A DNA stretch of 64,000 nucleotides from Acidobacteriota bacterium (GCA_029565065.1 JAKQOW010000036.1:139994-203993); one strand, 5' to 3'. Numbered from the stretch's first letter, positions 6,956 to 18,966 are shown. The notes: generated from the letters alone by a model not told the origin. Translations and numbers: made by a program.

Positions 6956-8270
6956 GGATGTAAACCTGGTAGCCGCCCAGGTTGTCCGTGGCGTTGTCGT
7001 CGTTGATGCCCAGGATCAGGCGCCCGCCGACGTTGGTCTGGAACACCCACATGGAGCCGATGACGAAGGCGCCGGGGTTGTCGCCGATCCGTCCGATCAG
7101 GGCGCCCGTGTTGGCCTTGGAGATGGGTTTCCAGAATCCGCTGGCGGTGCCCGGGGCGCCGTCAGGATCGCAGAAGACCTTGCTGTTCCGTTTGTAGTAT
7201 ACCTGGCCCTTGGCCATGATCTCCACCACCTGGCCGGGGACGAGGTCGATGCCGGTGTCCAGCCAGGCGGTGTCGCCGGGCAGAGCCAGCGCCTTGCGGC
7301 CCGTGTACACGGGCTTGCTGGCCGGCGCGGCGGCCGCCCCGCCGGCGGCCTGGCCGCGGCCATCCTGGTCCAGGGATGCCAGCGCGGCCGAGAGGGTCTT
7401 CTCCTGCTGCGGCGGCGGCATCGGCATGGCGGCCATGCGCTCCTTGACCAGATCGAACGACCGCGTGGTCTTGGTCAGGGAGGCGGCGGATGCGTACTGG
7501 CTGCGGACCTCCGCCTCCATGTTCTTGACGCGCTCCGCCGGCAGGGGATGGGTGCTCATGAAGGCCATGGCGGTGGAGCCCTTCTTCATGCTCTCCGCGT
7601 TGAGCCGCTGGAACATGCTGATCATGCCGCCGGGATCGTAACCGGACTGGACCATCGTGGCCATGCCCAGCTTGTCCGCCTGGCGCTCGTGGTCGCGGCT
7701 GAACTTCATGCTGGTCAGGGCGACGCCCACCCCGCCCAGGGCGCTGATGATCTCGCCCCAGCGTTCGCTCTTGGCACCCACGCCAATGCCGGCGCCCATC
7801 ACGAGGCCCGTGAGCAGCAGCTGCTTGGACATCTGGTTCGTGGAGTGGCGGCCCACCACGTGGGCGATCTCATGGCCGATGACGCCGGCGACCTCGCTCT
7901 CGCTGCCAGCGGTGTTGATGAGACCCCGGTTGATGTAGATATAGCCTCCCGGCAATGCGAACGCGTTGATCTCGCCGGTGTTGACCACCTGAAACTCGTA
8001 GCCGATATCCGGACGGAGCGAATTCTGGGCCAGTTTCTGGCCGATCTGGTTGATGTAGGACTGGACGAACGAATCCTGCACCAGGTCCAGCTTGGTCTTC
8101 AGCTCATCGGAATACTGCTTCCCCATGGACTTCTCCTGCTCTTCGGAGAAGAAATTCAATCCGCCGCCCACCTTCTCCTGCTTCTTCTCGGCAGCGACAG
8201 CGCCCGTCATCGGTAAAAACGCCAACAATCCGATGACGAAAACGCTCAGCCATACATGCCGTCGGCTCAT
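6945..8270 (-). CDS. Secreted/periplasmic M48-family metallopeptidase with PA-IL-like C-terminal domain
   Basis: This is a 441-residue zinc protease likely acting on envelope proteins (BepA/LoiP-like). A signal peptide covers about residues 1-27. The zinc site is HEIAH (133-137), with the third ligand E195 in RDHERQAD. After a proline/alanine-rich linker, about residues 325-441 resemble the LecA/PA-IL galactophilic lectin fold (GALIGRIG, LILGINDD, DNLGGYQVYI). That association is a family-level inference. The start at 8270 is supported by GGAGG five bases upstream; two upstream in-frame ATGs lack one. It is transcribed with archease and rtcB. Confidence 0.9.
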   Translation of the reverse strand: MSRRHVWLSVFVIGLLAFLPMTGAVAAEKKQEKVGGGLNFFSEEQEKSMGKQYSDELKTKLDLVQDSFVQSYINQIGQKLAQNSLRPDIGYEFQVVNTGEINAFALPGGYIYINRGLINTAGSESEVAGVIGHEIAHVVGRHSTNQMSKQLLLTGLVMGAGIGVGAKSERWGEIISALGGVGVALTSMKFSRDHERQADKLGMATMVQSGYDPGGMISMFQRLNAESMKKGSTAMAFMSTHPLPAERVKNMEAEVRSQYASAASLTKTTRSFDLVKERMAAMPMPPPQQEKTLSAALASLDQDGRGQAAGGAAAAPASKPVYTGRKALALPGDTAWLDTGIDLVPGQVVEIMAKGQVYYKRNSKVFCDPDGAPGTASGFWKPISKANTGALIGRIGDNPGAFVIGSMWVFQTNVGGRLILGINDDNATDNLGGYQVYILVR

Positions 8271-8346
8271 GGTATCCTCCAACTTACCGGGTGGAATGTT
8301 CATTTCACTGACAGTATAATAACACACTCCTCGGATGGAAGAATGT

Positions 8347-9168
8347 ATGCGTAAAGATTACCATCTGCACACCGAAGTTTCAGACGGCCGCTGGCTGCCG
8401 ACGGACATTTTCCGCACCGCCGCCCGGCTGGGCATCGACGAAATCTCCATCACGGACCATGACGCGGTGGGCGCGTACATTCACTTCGGCGACGTGCGCC
8501 GCGACGCCGCCGCGGCCGGCATCCGGCTGGTGCCGGGCGTTGAGTTGGACAGCGCCCATGGCGGGGTGGAAATCCACATGCTCGGTTACGAGCTGGACCC
8601 GGTTCACCCCGGCCTCACCGCCTATCTCGGTGAGGTGCAGCGACTGCGTCGCGACCGGCTCCAGGCGCTGGTGGGGCGGATCAACGACGCCCTGGGCGCA
8701 CCGGCCCTGGATGCCGCGGCCGTCTTCCGGCCGTGGCGCGACACCTGCATGATGCCCCACCTGATCCAGCCTCTCCTGGTTGACGGCCGTTTCCCGGACT
8801 ACCGCACCGCCAAGCGCTGGATCAAGGAAACCGTGGGCCTGCCCGTGGAAGTGCCCAAGCCCGCCGTGGCGGACGCCATCGCCCTGATCCGCGCCGCGGG
8901 CGGCTGGGCGGCGCTGGCGCATCCGGGTTTCTGCAGCGGCAATGGCGACCTCGACCTGGAGGCGTTCGTGGCGGCGTGCCGCGATTGGGGGATGACGGGG
9001 CTGGAGGTGGAGTACCGTTATCGCGGATCCGTCGAGTTCCCCAGTCGGGTGGAGGAAGACCAGTTTGTGGCTCGGATGCGCGAACTGGCACGCCGCTTCG
9101 GCCTGCGGGCCACCCGCGGGAGCGATGCGCACCAGGCCGTCGAGATGGAGACTTTCGCCGCGGATTAA
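8347..9168 (+). CDS. PHP-domain phosphoesterase (TrpH/YciV-like)
   Basis: The 273-residue product carries the PHP metal motifs HLH, ITDHD, GVE, HPG and the terminal SDAH, as in YciV/TrpH-type enzymes. Those remove phosphates from 3',5'-nucleoside bisphosphates or the 5' ends of RNA. GGAAG six bases before ATG 8347 supports this start; ATG 8335 is in frame and possible. It diverges from the M48-archease-rtcB operon. An RNA-end-processing phosphatase beside an RNA ligase is suggestive, but there is no direct evidence that they work together. Confidence 0.88.
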   Translation: MRKDYHLHTEVSDGRWLPTDIFRTAARLGIDEISITDHDAVGAYIHFGDVRRDAAAAGIRLVPGVELDSAHGGVEIHMLGYELDPVHPGLTAYLGEVQRLRRDRLQALVGRINDALGAPALDAAAVFRPWRDTCMMPHLIQPLLVDGRFPDYRTAKRWIKETVGLPVEVPKPAVADAIALIRAAGGWAALAHPGFCSGNGDLDLEAFVAACRDWGMTGLEVEYRYRGSVEFPSRVEEDQFVARMRELARRFGLRATRGSDAHQAVEMETFAAD

Positions 9169-9191
9169 TAATTTCGATATTTATTAAGCTC

Positions 9192-9220
9192 TAGACAAAT
9201 GTTGAAATACAGCCTATAAT
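9192..9220 (+). promoter_or_regulatory. Sigma-70-type promoter of the first glutamate dehydrogenase gene
   Basis: TAGACA and a perfect TATAAT are separated by 17 bp. Transcription would start near 9227, giving an approximately 90-base leader before ATG 9316. The surrounding DNA is markedly AT-richer than the genes. Confidence 0.65.
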
Positions 9221-9315
9221 GCCATTTTTGCCGCCGTCCGCTGTGAATACGCCCGGTGATCTGAAGCGGCCGCAACGGTTTCAAATGAAATATCTCTGTT
9301 CGAGGAGTAATAGTC

Positions 9316-10602
<1,287 letters not shown>

Positions 10603-10632
10603 GCGTTTCTCTCTGACACAGTGTCTCCGAAC

Positions 10633-10662
10633 AGCCGGCTGGCCTCAGCCGGCTTTTTTTTT
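10633..10662 (+). terminator. Rho-independent terminator after glutamate dehydrogenase 1
   Basis: Two copies of the self-complementary octamer AGCCGGCT enclose a GGCCTC loop and are followed by nine T residues. Confidence 0.9.
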
Positions 10663-10681
10663 ATTACCGCCGCCGAATTCG

Positions 10682-12110
<1,429 letters not shown>

Positions 12111-12135
12111 CTCACCTTCTCCTTCCCAAAACGCA

Positions 12136-12169
12136 AACAGGCGGCCTTCGGGCCGCCTGTTCTGTTTTT
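12136..12169 (+). terminator. Rho-independent terminator after gdhA
   Basis: An 11-bp perfect stem (AACAGGCGGCC with its complement) has a TTCG tetraloop and a following T run (12165-12169). It sits between convergent genes. The minus-strand side has only a weak T-rich tract, so termination from that side is less certain. Confidence 0.9.
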
Positions 12170-12195
12170 GCCTTCAAATCCGGGGGGCGGAACCG

Positions 12196-14565
12196 CTATT
12201 TGCCGTTCCGGGTCAGGAACGCCACCGCCTTCTCATTGTCGCCGTCCATGAGAATGGACACCGTGGCGCCTTCGGTGGCTTTGGGCACGTGCACCACCTG
12301 GATGATGTGCTCCAGCGGATCGGTGCCGGGCATGACCCGCCGCAGGACGTTGGGGGACTCCTTCAGGAACGCCTCGTTGAAGACGAGCCCCGGCTCGTCG
12401 GGGTACAGGGGCAGGTACCGGATGTTGGCCTCCACCAGGTCCTGGAAGAAATGGGTGCCGAACGACAGCTCGGGCACGTAGCCCTTCTTGCTGCGGGCGA
12501 TCTCGATGAGCATGGCCGTGTTGTTGATGTCGCTGTAGGTGACCCGGACCCCCAGTTTGATGTCGCCGCGGCTCCCCCAGCGCCCCGGCCCCATCAGGAT
12601 GAACTTGCGGGTGGGCAGCCGGTGGTTCAGCTCGCCCACCACCTTGCCCACCTGGATCAGGTCGTCCATGTTGCTGATAGCGTCGTAGGCGATGGGATCG
12701 ACGTAGACGATGTACTCCACTCCGTCAATCTGACCGGTGGTGATGTAGCGATTCGCCGTGAACAGAACGGAGTCGCCCGGAATGTCCGTCGGGATCGACA
12801 CGTTCGTGATGGCGCCGGCGCCGTAACTCTGGGGCCGGCACTGCAGCAGGTAGGGCCGGTGGACGTCGCCGTCGCAGGCAAACTCGATGTCCACCGGGAA
12901 ACCGAGCTCCTTCTCCAGGATGGTGAGGATGGCCATAAGCTCGGGGATGAACGGGCTGCGCTCGATGAGGTTGGTGAAGGTGATCAGGGGGATGCCCGAC
13001 TTCAGGTCCATCAGGGCGCCGACCGGCGGCACGATCTGACCTTCCCGGTACATGGCCACTATCTGGGAGAGGGCGGGGAAGTCGTGGCCCAGCTCCTTGA
13101 GCAGCCGGTCGAAAGTCAGGGTTTCGAACCGGCGGCTCTCGAGGTTGATCACGTCGATGTACTTCTGCGAGTAACGGAGCACGTCCTCGGGGGTGACGTT
13201 CACGCGGAGGTTGGGCTGGCCGGGCGAGATCAGGACCGGATAGTCCTCGCCCACCCGGTCGACGGCCCGAGTGCCCAGCCCCGCCACCAGGCGGATGATC
13301 CCGTCGGTGCGGCGGATCCGCGGCGACCAGCGGAATTCGTTCCGGCTGAAAGCGACCCCGGCGAAGGCGGGAAAGAAGTACTTGCCCACGCGGCGGCCCA
13401 CCACCTCCTGGATCAGGACCGCCATCTCCTCGTGGAAATCGATCAGGCCGCGCTCGCGGCGGTACTCCAGCGGATCGGGGGAAAACACGCTGGCGTACAC
13501 CTCGAGGATGGCGTTCACGAGCCCCTCAAGGCGCTCCTTCTTGCTGCCCTGATTGGCGACGAACAGGCTCTTGTACTTGCCGGCGAACGAGGAGCCGGCG
13601 CTGTCCTCCAGCAGACTGGATGAGCGCACCACGAGGGGCCGCTCCCCAAAGTCGTCGAGCGCCAGACTGAGTCCGGCGATGATTTCGGGCGACAGGGCGG
13701 AGTTCTTGAAGATCTGCTCCAGGTAGAAATGCTCCTGTCGGATCTCGGAGGGGTCGCGGTACTTGATGTTGGGCATCTCCTCCAGGGCATTGTAGTTGAG
13801 AAAATCCATGATGCCGTCGGAGGTCACGTACCAGGTTTTGGGCGTGCAGACGTTGCGCAGGAGAACGTTCTGCTGCTTGACCGACTCCAGGATGGACTCG
13901 GCCCGGAACAGGCCGGCGGCCTTGCCGCCCAGCTTGCCCACGCCGGAGGCCGGGCCGATGGTCCGGGACAGGATGTCGGCGAAGTCGGCCACGTCGACGT
14001 GCTTCTTGGTGGTGTTGATGTAGTCCAGGTTTTCGCTGTAGAAACGCCGGATCAGGGCAACGCGCAGACCCTGGTTCTCCTCGGGCGACAGGCTGCGCTG
14101 GGCGTCGGGCATGAGACTGAACCGGTGCACCGCGTCGGTCACCTCGCCGAGCTGGACGTCCCGCTTGCCAGCGGCCAGGGTGAGGAAGCGCGCCTGCTCG
14201 TGCCGCAGCCACAGCCGCAGCATCCGGCCGATCTCCTCGTCGAGTAGCTCGTTGTTGGCGATGCGGAAGATTTCATCGGCGAACTGCTCGAAGACGTTGC
14301 GGTCGTAGCGCGGCGCGGGCTCGTTGGGGTTGAAGCCCATCGCGGCGTAGACCTTCTCGCCTTCGGCGCGCAGCCGCTCGATGAAACCGGCAACATCCTT
14401 GATGTTGCGCTTGAAGAGGTAGTTCATCATCTTGCGGCTGATGCGGTTGAGCAGAATGGGGTTGGTCTCCCGCAGCAGGTCGACGATGACCCGCCACTCC
14501 GGCTTGGCTTCCGGCCGGGGCTCCGGCCGGAAGTCCGGCTTGGGGTCCGGTTTGGAATCGGTCAT
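12196..14565 (-). CDS. PPDK/PEP-synthase-like ATP-grasp protein lacking the phosphohistidine and PEP domains
   Basis: The 789-residue protein starts with a proline/charge-rich tail and a helical region (to about 200). A PPDK-type ATP-grasp domain follows (about 205-600; SGVGKLGGKAAGL, VVRSSSLLEDS, LLQCRPQ). The C-terminal domain of about 190 residues bears GPGRWGS and FGTHFFQDL. I find no GGxTSHxA-type swivelling histidine and no C-terminal PEP barrel, so the PEP synthase reaction is not expected. It may phosphorylate or ligate an unidentified substrate. GGGAGG seven bases before ATG 14565 sets the start. It is third in an operon with a GDH and a receiver-domain homologue. Confidence 0.8.
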   Translation of the reverse strand: MTDSKPDPKPDFRPEPRPEAKPEWRVIVDLLRETNPILLNRISRKMMNYLFKRNIKDVAGFIERLRAEGEKVYAAMGFNPNEPAPRYDRNVFEQFADEIFRIANNELLDEEIGRMLRLWLRHEQARFLTLAAGKRDVQLGEVTDAVHRFSLMPDAQRSLSPEENQGLRVALIRRFYSENLDYINTTKKHVDVADFADILSRTIGPASGVGKLGGKAAGLFRAESILESVKQQNVLLRNVCTPKTWYVTSDGIMDFLNYNALEEMPNIKYRDPSEIRQEHFYLEQIFKNSALSPEIIAGLSLALDDFGERPLVVRSSSLLEDSAGSSFAGKYKSLFVANQGSKKERLEGLVNAILEVYASVFSPDPLEYRRERGLIDFHEEMAVLIQEVVGRRVGKYFFPAFAGVAFSRNEFRWSPRIRRTDGIIRLVAGLGTRAVDRVGEDYPVLISPGQPNLRVNVTPEDVLRYSQKYIDVINLESRRFETLTFDRLLKELGHDFPALSQIVAMYREGQIVPPVGALMDLKSGIPLITFTNLIERSPFIPELMAILTILEKELGFPVDIEFACDGDVHRPYLLQCRPQSYGAGAITNVSIPTDIPGDSVLFTANRYITTGQIDGVEYIVYVDPIAYDAISNMDDLIQVGKVVGELNHRLPTRKFILMGPGRWGSRGDIKLGVRVTYSDINNTAMLIEIARSKKGYVPELSFGTHFFQDLVEANIRYLPLYPDEPGLVFNEAFLKESPNVLRRVMPGTDPLEHIIQVVHVPKATEGATVSILMDGDNEKAVAFLTRNGK

Positions 14566-14588
14566 GCGCGTTCCTCCCTGGCGTGCGG

Positions 14589-17500
14589 TCACTCCGCGGG
14601 CCGCGCCGTCTTGAAAATCACTCCGTGCCCGATCCGGCCGTCAATGCGCACCTCGAGCGACGGGGCCACCCGGACGTGCCGCAGGTGCTCGGTTTCCTGC
14701 TCCGCCGGCAGGGCGTTGAGCCAGTCCCAGTCGATGCGGCCGTCCTCCGGATTCATGGGCACCGAGAAGTACCCGATGCGCAGCGAGGTGATGTTCTGGA
14801 AGAAATGGGAACCCTGCGACGGATCGACGTTGAGCTGGGGCAGGCTGACCTCGACGATGACCTTGGCCCCGTTGATCTGGCCCCAGTGCACGGGAATCCC
14901 CAGCCACGGGTCCGATGAGCCCCAGCGGCCGGGGCCGGCCAGGATGTACGGCCGCTTCGCCTCGCGCAACCCCTGGTTGAGCCGGTCCACTTCCATGGCG
15001 ATGCGCGGCGTGTCGGCGGCGGTGAAGTTCTCGGTCTTGACGTACACGACGTCGGCGATCTCGCGGAAGATCCCGTTGCCCAGCACCCGGGTGCTGAAGC
15101 CGAACGTGGCCGCGGGATCCAGCCCGCCGAGATCCACGGCCACCAGCTCGTCGCTGACCACCATGGGCCGGACCTGCAGGAGACCGAACCGGGCGGGCAG
15201 GCCCCGGGCGGGATCCAGCGTGCCGGCGAACTCCATCTCGATGGGGCAGCCCATGGCGTCCGCAGCGAGCCGGAGGAGCTGGATCAGAATCTTCGACAGC
15301 GGCATGACCTCGTTCTTGAGGATGTGGGCGAAGGTGATGATCCGGGGACCCGCGGCGTTGGTGCCGTCGTACACCCGGTCTTCGCGCGCCGCGAAGGTGG
15401 AGGCCAGATACTTGAGCGCGCCGTCCTGCTCGGCCGCCTGCAGGGGCAGGTGCACCAGGTACTGGTCCTCGTCGTCGTAGGCCCGGGAGTAGAAGTCCTT
15501 CATGTTGATGGCATAGAAGTCCTTCTGCGAGTGGTTCAGCATGTCCTTGATGGTGCCGAACTGGGGGATCACCCGCGGGTAGGCCGGACAGTACCGGAGC
15601 ACGGCCCCGCCGTCGACGACGGTCTTGCCCAAACCCAGCGCGAGACTGACCACGCCGTTTTCCGGACGGGCATAGCCGGCCGGGTAATAGTTGTAGGAAC
15701 AGCCGACGCCGGAAAAATCCGGGTAGAACCGGTCCCGGTACAGGCGGCCCACCACCTCCTGGATGATCACCGCCATCTTCTCTTCCTCGATCCGGTGGTT
15801 GGTGGACTCGATGTAGGCCTTGGCTTTGCGGAAGAATGTCGAGGCGTATACCAGCTTGATGGCGTTGGCCAGATCCTTGAACCGGGCGTCGGTCTCGGTG
15901 TGGTTGTTCGGGAGCATCTTGGTGGCGTAGATTCCGGCGAACGGCTGGTAGAGGGCGTCCTCCAACAGGCTGGAGGATCGCACCGCCAGCGGCACCTTGA
16001 CGTAGCGGACCAAGTCCCGCAGGTCGCCGACGATCGTGGGCGGCAGGTCGGCGTTGAGAAAACGGCTGACGATGAGACGGTCCGACGTTTCCCGCGCCGC
16101 GAACTCCCACAGCTCGTTCCGGGCCATGAACGCGTCGAAGACGTCGGTGCCGATGACCAGCGTCTTGGGGATGGCGATCTGGACGCCCGGATATGCGTCT
16201 TCAGCCAAATGCTCGCTGAGCAGCTTGTCGGAGAAGGCCAGCCCGCGGGCCTTGCCGCCGAGCGAGCCGGGCCCGAGCCGCATGAAGCGGCAGTAACTGT
16301 CGTACATGCTCCGGGAGAACCGCACGATGCCGCCGCGCTGGATGCGGCGGTGATGATCGTCCCATTCCTGCCGCAGGCGCTGGCGCATGGCGCCGGGGTC
16401 GTCACCGCCGGCGGCTGCCGGAAGGTCAAAGCGCTCCGCCAGCCGGAACTCCGTGCGGGCGACCAGCCAGCGGCGCAACTCGCCCTGCCGGACAAGCCGG
16501 AGCAGCACGGCGTCGGGCACCGTTTCGAGGACGCCCATGAGCGCGGACAGCCGGTTGACCCGCGCGACGGGGCGCCCGGTGTCGTCCCGGATGATCAGCT
16601 CGCCGAATCCGAACCGATCGTGCAGGAACTTGCGGAAATCGGCGGTCAGCGTGGGGCTCGTCTTGAGCAGGAACCCCGCGCCCAGGCGCTGCGCCGCCTC
16701 GGCCAGTTCCGGTTCGCTGGACTGGAGCAACACCGGCAGGTGGGGCGACCGGCGCTGCACCATCCGGACGAAGTCCAGCCCCGCCTCTGGATCGACGTGA
16801 CCGCCCCGTGGGAACTGAACGTCGGAGATCACCCCCAGCAGATTGTCCCGGAAAGAGTCGAAGACCGCCTCGGCCTGTTCATAGGTGTTGGCCAGGTGGA
16901 CCTTGGGGCGCGCCTTCTGGCGGAGGACGCGCTGTTCGAAGGTCAGCTCCTCCTGCAACAGCTCGTTTGTCTGGTCCCAGAGCTCCTCGAAGAGCGTCGG
17001 CAGGTAGACCGAGTAGAAGCGGGGCGAGTCCTCGATGAGCAGCAGATTGTGGACGCCGACGTTCTCCGTGTCCGACCGGGCGTTCTTGAGATCCTCGATG
17101 TACTGGATGATTCCCAACAGGATTTTCCCGTCGCCCTGCCACACGAAGATCTGGTCGACGCTCTGGCGGTCGTTGAGCTCCATCAGCCGCTGGAGCTCCG
17201 GCGTGTTGAACGCCAGCAGCACCACCGGCACGTCCGGCTGCGCCTCCTTGACCTTGCGGCCGAAGGTGAAGGGGTCCATGTCCCCCATCCGCATGATGCT
17301 GACCACCAGGTCGTAGTGTGCCTCACCGAGCGCTTCGAGGGCGGCCTGGCTGCCGGACACGCGGTGCAGGATGGGTACATACCCCAGGTCGCGCTGCTTG
17401 TATGCCAGTCCCAGCAGGTCGGAGAGTCGGCCGTCCTCCTCGAGAATGAAGTAATCGTACAGGCTGGCCACCAGCAGGACCTGGCGGATCTTGTACGGCA

Positions 17501-17600
17501 TCAGCTTCTGCAGAGGCGCGGTGAACAGCTGCTCGTAGGAGAGCGGGCGCGACGGGTCCGCGGCGGGAGCCTGACCCAGATTGTCGGTGGACCGGTTCAT
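14589..17600 (-). CDS. Receiver-domain/PPDK-like ATP-grasp fusion protein
   Basis: A 1003-residue protein with, in order, three parts. First, a degenerate receiver-like domain (about 35-150) whose phosphoacceptor position is not Asp. Second, a receiver domain (about 185-345) keeping the acidic pair IED, the acceptor in ISDV and the lysine in LLKTS. Third, a PPDK-type ATP-grasp domain (about 440-800; GSLGGKARGL, AVRSSSLLED) and a C-terminal GPGRWGS…GSHFFQN domain shared with its downstream neighbour. No phosphohistidine or PEP-binding domain follows. This suggests an enzyme gated by two-component phosphorylation, though no histidine kinase is adjacent. The start is supported by GGGGAG six bases upstream. 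It lies 28 bp after a GDH gene and 23 bp before the second ATP-grasp gene. Confidence 0.8.
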   Translation of the reverse strand: MNRSTDNLGQAPAADPSRPLSYEQLFTAPLQKLMPYKIRQVLLVASLYDYFILEEDGRLSDLLGLAYKQRDLGYVPILHRVSGSQAALEALGEAHYDLVVSIMRMGDMDPFTFGRKVKEAQPDVPVVLLAFNTPELQRLMELNDRQSVDQIFVWQGDGKILLGIIQYIEDLKNARSDTENVGVHNLLLIEDSPRFYSVYLPTLFEELWDQTNELLQEELTFEQRVLRQKARPKVHLANTYEQAEAVFDSFRDNLLGVISDVQFPRGGHVDPEAGLDFVRMVQRRSPHLPVLLQSSEPELAEAAQRLGAGFLLKTSPTLTADFRKFLHDRFGFGELIIRDDTGRPVARVNRLSALMGVLETVPDAVLLRLVRQGELRRWLVARTEFRLAERFDLPAAAGGDDPGAMRQRLRQEWDDHHRRIQRGGIVRFSRSMYDSYCRFMRLGPGSLGGKARGLAFSDKLLSEHLAEDAYPGVQIAIPKTLVIGTDVFDAFMARNELWEFAARETSDRLIVSRFLNADLPPTIVGDLRDLVRYVKVPLAVRSSSLLEDALYQPFAGIYATKMLPNNHTETDARFKDLANAIKLVYASTFFRKAKAYIESTNHRIEEEKMAVIIQEVVGRLYRDRFYPDFSGVGCSYNYYPAGYARPENGVVSLALGLGKTVVDGGAVLRYCPAYPRVIPQFGTIKDMLNHSQKDFYAINMKDFYSRAYDDEDQYLVHLPLQAAEQDGALKYLASTFAAREDRVYDGTNAAGPRIITFAHILKNEVMPLSKILIQLLRLAADAMGCPIEMEFAGTLDPARGLPARFGLLQVRPMVVSDELVAVDLGGLDPAATFGFSTRVLGNGIFREIADVVYVKTENFTAADTPRIAMEVDRLNQGLREAKRPYILAGPGRWGSSDPWLGIPVHWGQINGAKVIVEVSLPQLNVDPSQGSHFFQNITSLRIGYFSVPMNPEDGRIDWDWLNALPAEQETEHLRHVRVAPSLEVRIDGRIGHGVIFKTARPAE

Positions 17601-17628
17601 GCTCGTCTCCCCGGGCGGGGCGGCCGCC

Positions 17629-18915
17629 TCAGACCCAGCCTCTCAGTTTGCAGGCCTCGGCCACCCGCTGGATGGCGATCATGTACGCCGCATCCCGCAT
17701 GTACAGGCTCTGGCCGCGGGCCAGCGCCGACACTTTCAGGTAGGCGTCGGTCATCTTGGTGTCCAGCTTGGCCAGCACCTCGTCGCGGGTCCAGTAATTG
17801 TTCGTGTTGCTCTGCACCTGCTCGTAGTAGCTGCAGGTGACGCCGCCGGCGTTGGCCAGGAAATCGGGGATCATGAAAATGCCGCGTTCCCGGATGACCG
17901 CGTCGGCCTCCGGCGTGGTGGGCCCGTTGGCGCCCTCGGCGATGACCTTGACCTGTTTGGAGACGCGCGGCACGTTCTCCTTGGTGATCTGGTGTTCCAT
18001 CGCCGCCGGCACCAGCACGTCCACGTCCTGTTCCAGCCAGGCGTCGCCGGGCAGGACCTCGTAGCCCAGTTCGCCGGCGCGACCCTTGTCAATGCCGCCG
18101 AAGCGGTCGGTGATGTCCTGCAGCTCCGCGAGGCGGAATCCGTCCCGCTTGCGGAAGGCATACGCGCGGTTGTCGTTCTGGTCCCAGCACGACACGCAGA
18201 CGGCCCGGCCGCCGTACTCCTCGAAGAGCCGGATGGCGTGTTGCGCCACGTTGCCGAAACCCTGGAACGAGGCGGTGGTGTTGGCGATCGCCAGACCCAT
18301 CTCGGTGAGCGCCTCGCGGAGCACGTAGATCAGGGCGTAGCCCGTGGCTTCGGTGCGGCCCAGCGAACCGCCCATGTCCACCGGCTTGCCGGTGATGAAG
18401 CCCGGCAGCTTGCGGTTGTGGATGCGCTCGTACTCGTCGAGCATCCAGATCATGTGCTGGGGGTTGGTCATGACGTCGGGCGCCGGCACGTCCTGCAGCG
18501 GCCCCACGTTGTATGCCACCTGCCGGACCCAGCCGCGGCAGATCTGCTCCTGCTCCCGCTGGGACAGGTTGTGCGGATCGCAGATCACGCCGCCCTTGCC
18601 GCCGCCCAGGGGGATGTCCACCACCGCGCATTTCCAGGTCATCCACATGGCCAGCGCGCGCACGGTGTCGATGGTCTCCTGCGGGTGGAAACGGATGCCG
18701 CCCTTGCACGGCCCGCGGGCGTCGTTGTGCTGCACCCGGAAGCCCTGGAACACCTCGACGGTGCCGTCGTCCATGCGGATGGGGATGGTGAAATGGTACT
18801 CGCGGAGCGGGCGGCGGAGCAATTCGCGCGCGGCGCGGTCCAACCCGAGCTGTTCGGCCACGCCGTCGAATTGCCGCTGAGCCATTTCGTATGCGTTGAA
18901 CGATGGTTCGGCCAT
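17629..18915 (-). CDS. Glutamate (Glu/Leu/Phe/Val) dehydrogenase, paralogue 3
   Basis: The 428-residue product has the same length as paralogue 1 (9316-10602) and nearly identical core blocks, including GGIRFHPQET, CAVVDIPLGGGKGG and SQREQEQICRGW. This indicates a fairly recent duplication within the locus. Catalytic lysine and aspartate regions (GGGKGG, PAPDV) are intact. GAGGTG lies five bases upstream of the ATG. It is the first gene of the operon that continues into the two ATP-grasp proteins, so glutamate turnover is linked transcriptionally to them. Confidence 0.93.
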   Translation of the reverse strand: MAEPSFNAYEMAQRQFDGVAEQLGLDRAARELLRRPLREYHFTIPIRMDDGTVEVFQGFRVQHNDARGPCKGGIRFHPQETIDTVRALAMWMTWKCAVVDIPLGGGKGGVICDPHNLSQREQEQICRGWVRQVAYNVGPLQDVPAPDVMTNPQHMIWMLDEYERIHNRKLPGFITGKPVDMGGSLGRTEATGYALIYVLREALTEMGLAIANTTASFQGFGNVAQHAIRLFEEYGGRAVCVSCWDQNDNRAYAFRKRDGFRLAELQDITDRFGGIDKGRAGELGYEVLPGDAWLEQDVDVLVPAAMEHQITKENVPRVSKQVKVIAEGANGPTTPEADAVIRERGIFMIPDFLANAGGVTCSYYEQVQSNTNNYWTRDEVLAKLDTKMTDAYLKVSALARGQSLYMRDAAYMIAIQRVAEACKLRGWV

Positions 18916-18966
18916 GGTGACACCTCGCCTGGGGCAGGATGTGGGTCAAGGGATCGTACGGATTCT

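Noticed and set aside
12196..17600. Calling the two ATP-grasp genes PEP synthase (ppsA) or PPDK (ppdK)
   Set aside because: Only the ATP-grasp domain matches. The phosphohistidine swivel domain and the PEP/pyruvate barrel are missing from both.
15324..17840. An 838-codon plus-strand open frame opposite the receiver/ATP-grasp gene
   Set aside because: Shadow frame; the opposite strand has conserved receiver and ATP-grasp motifs, a ribosome-binding site and operon spacing.
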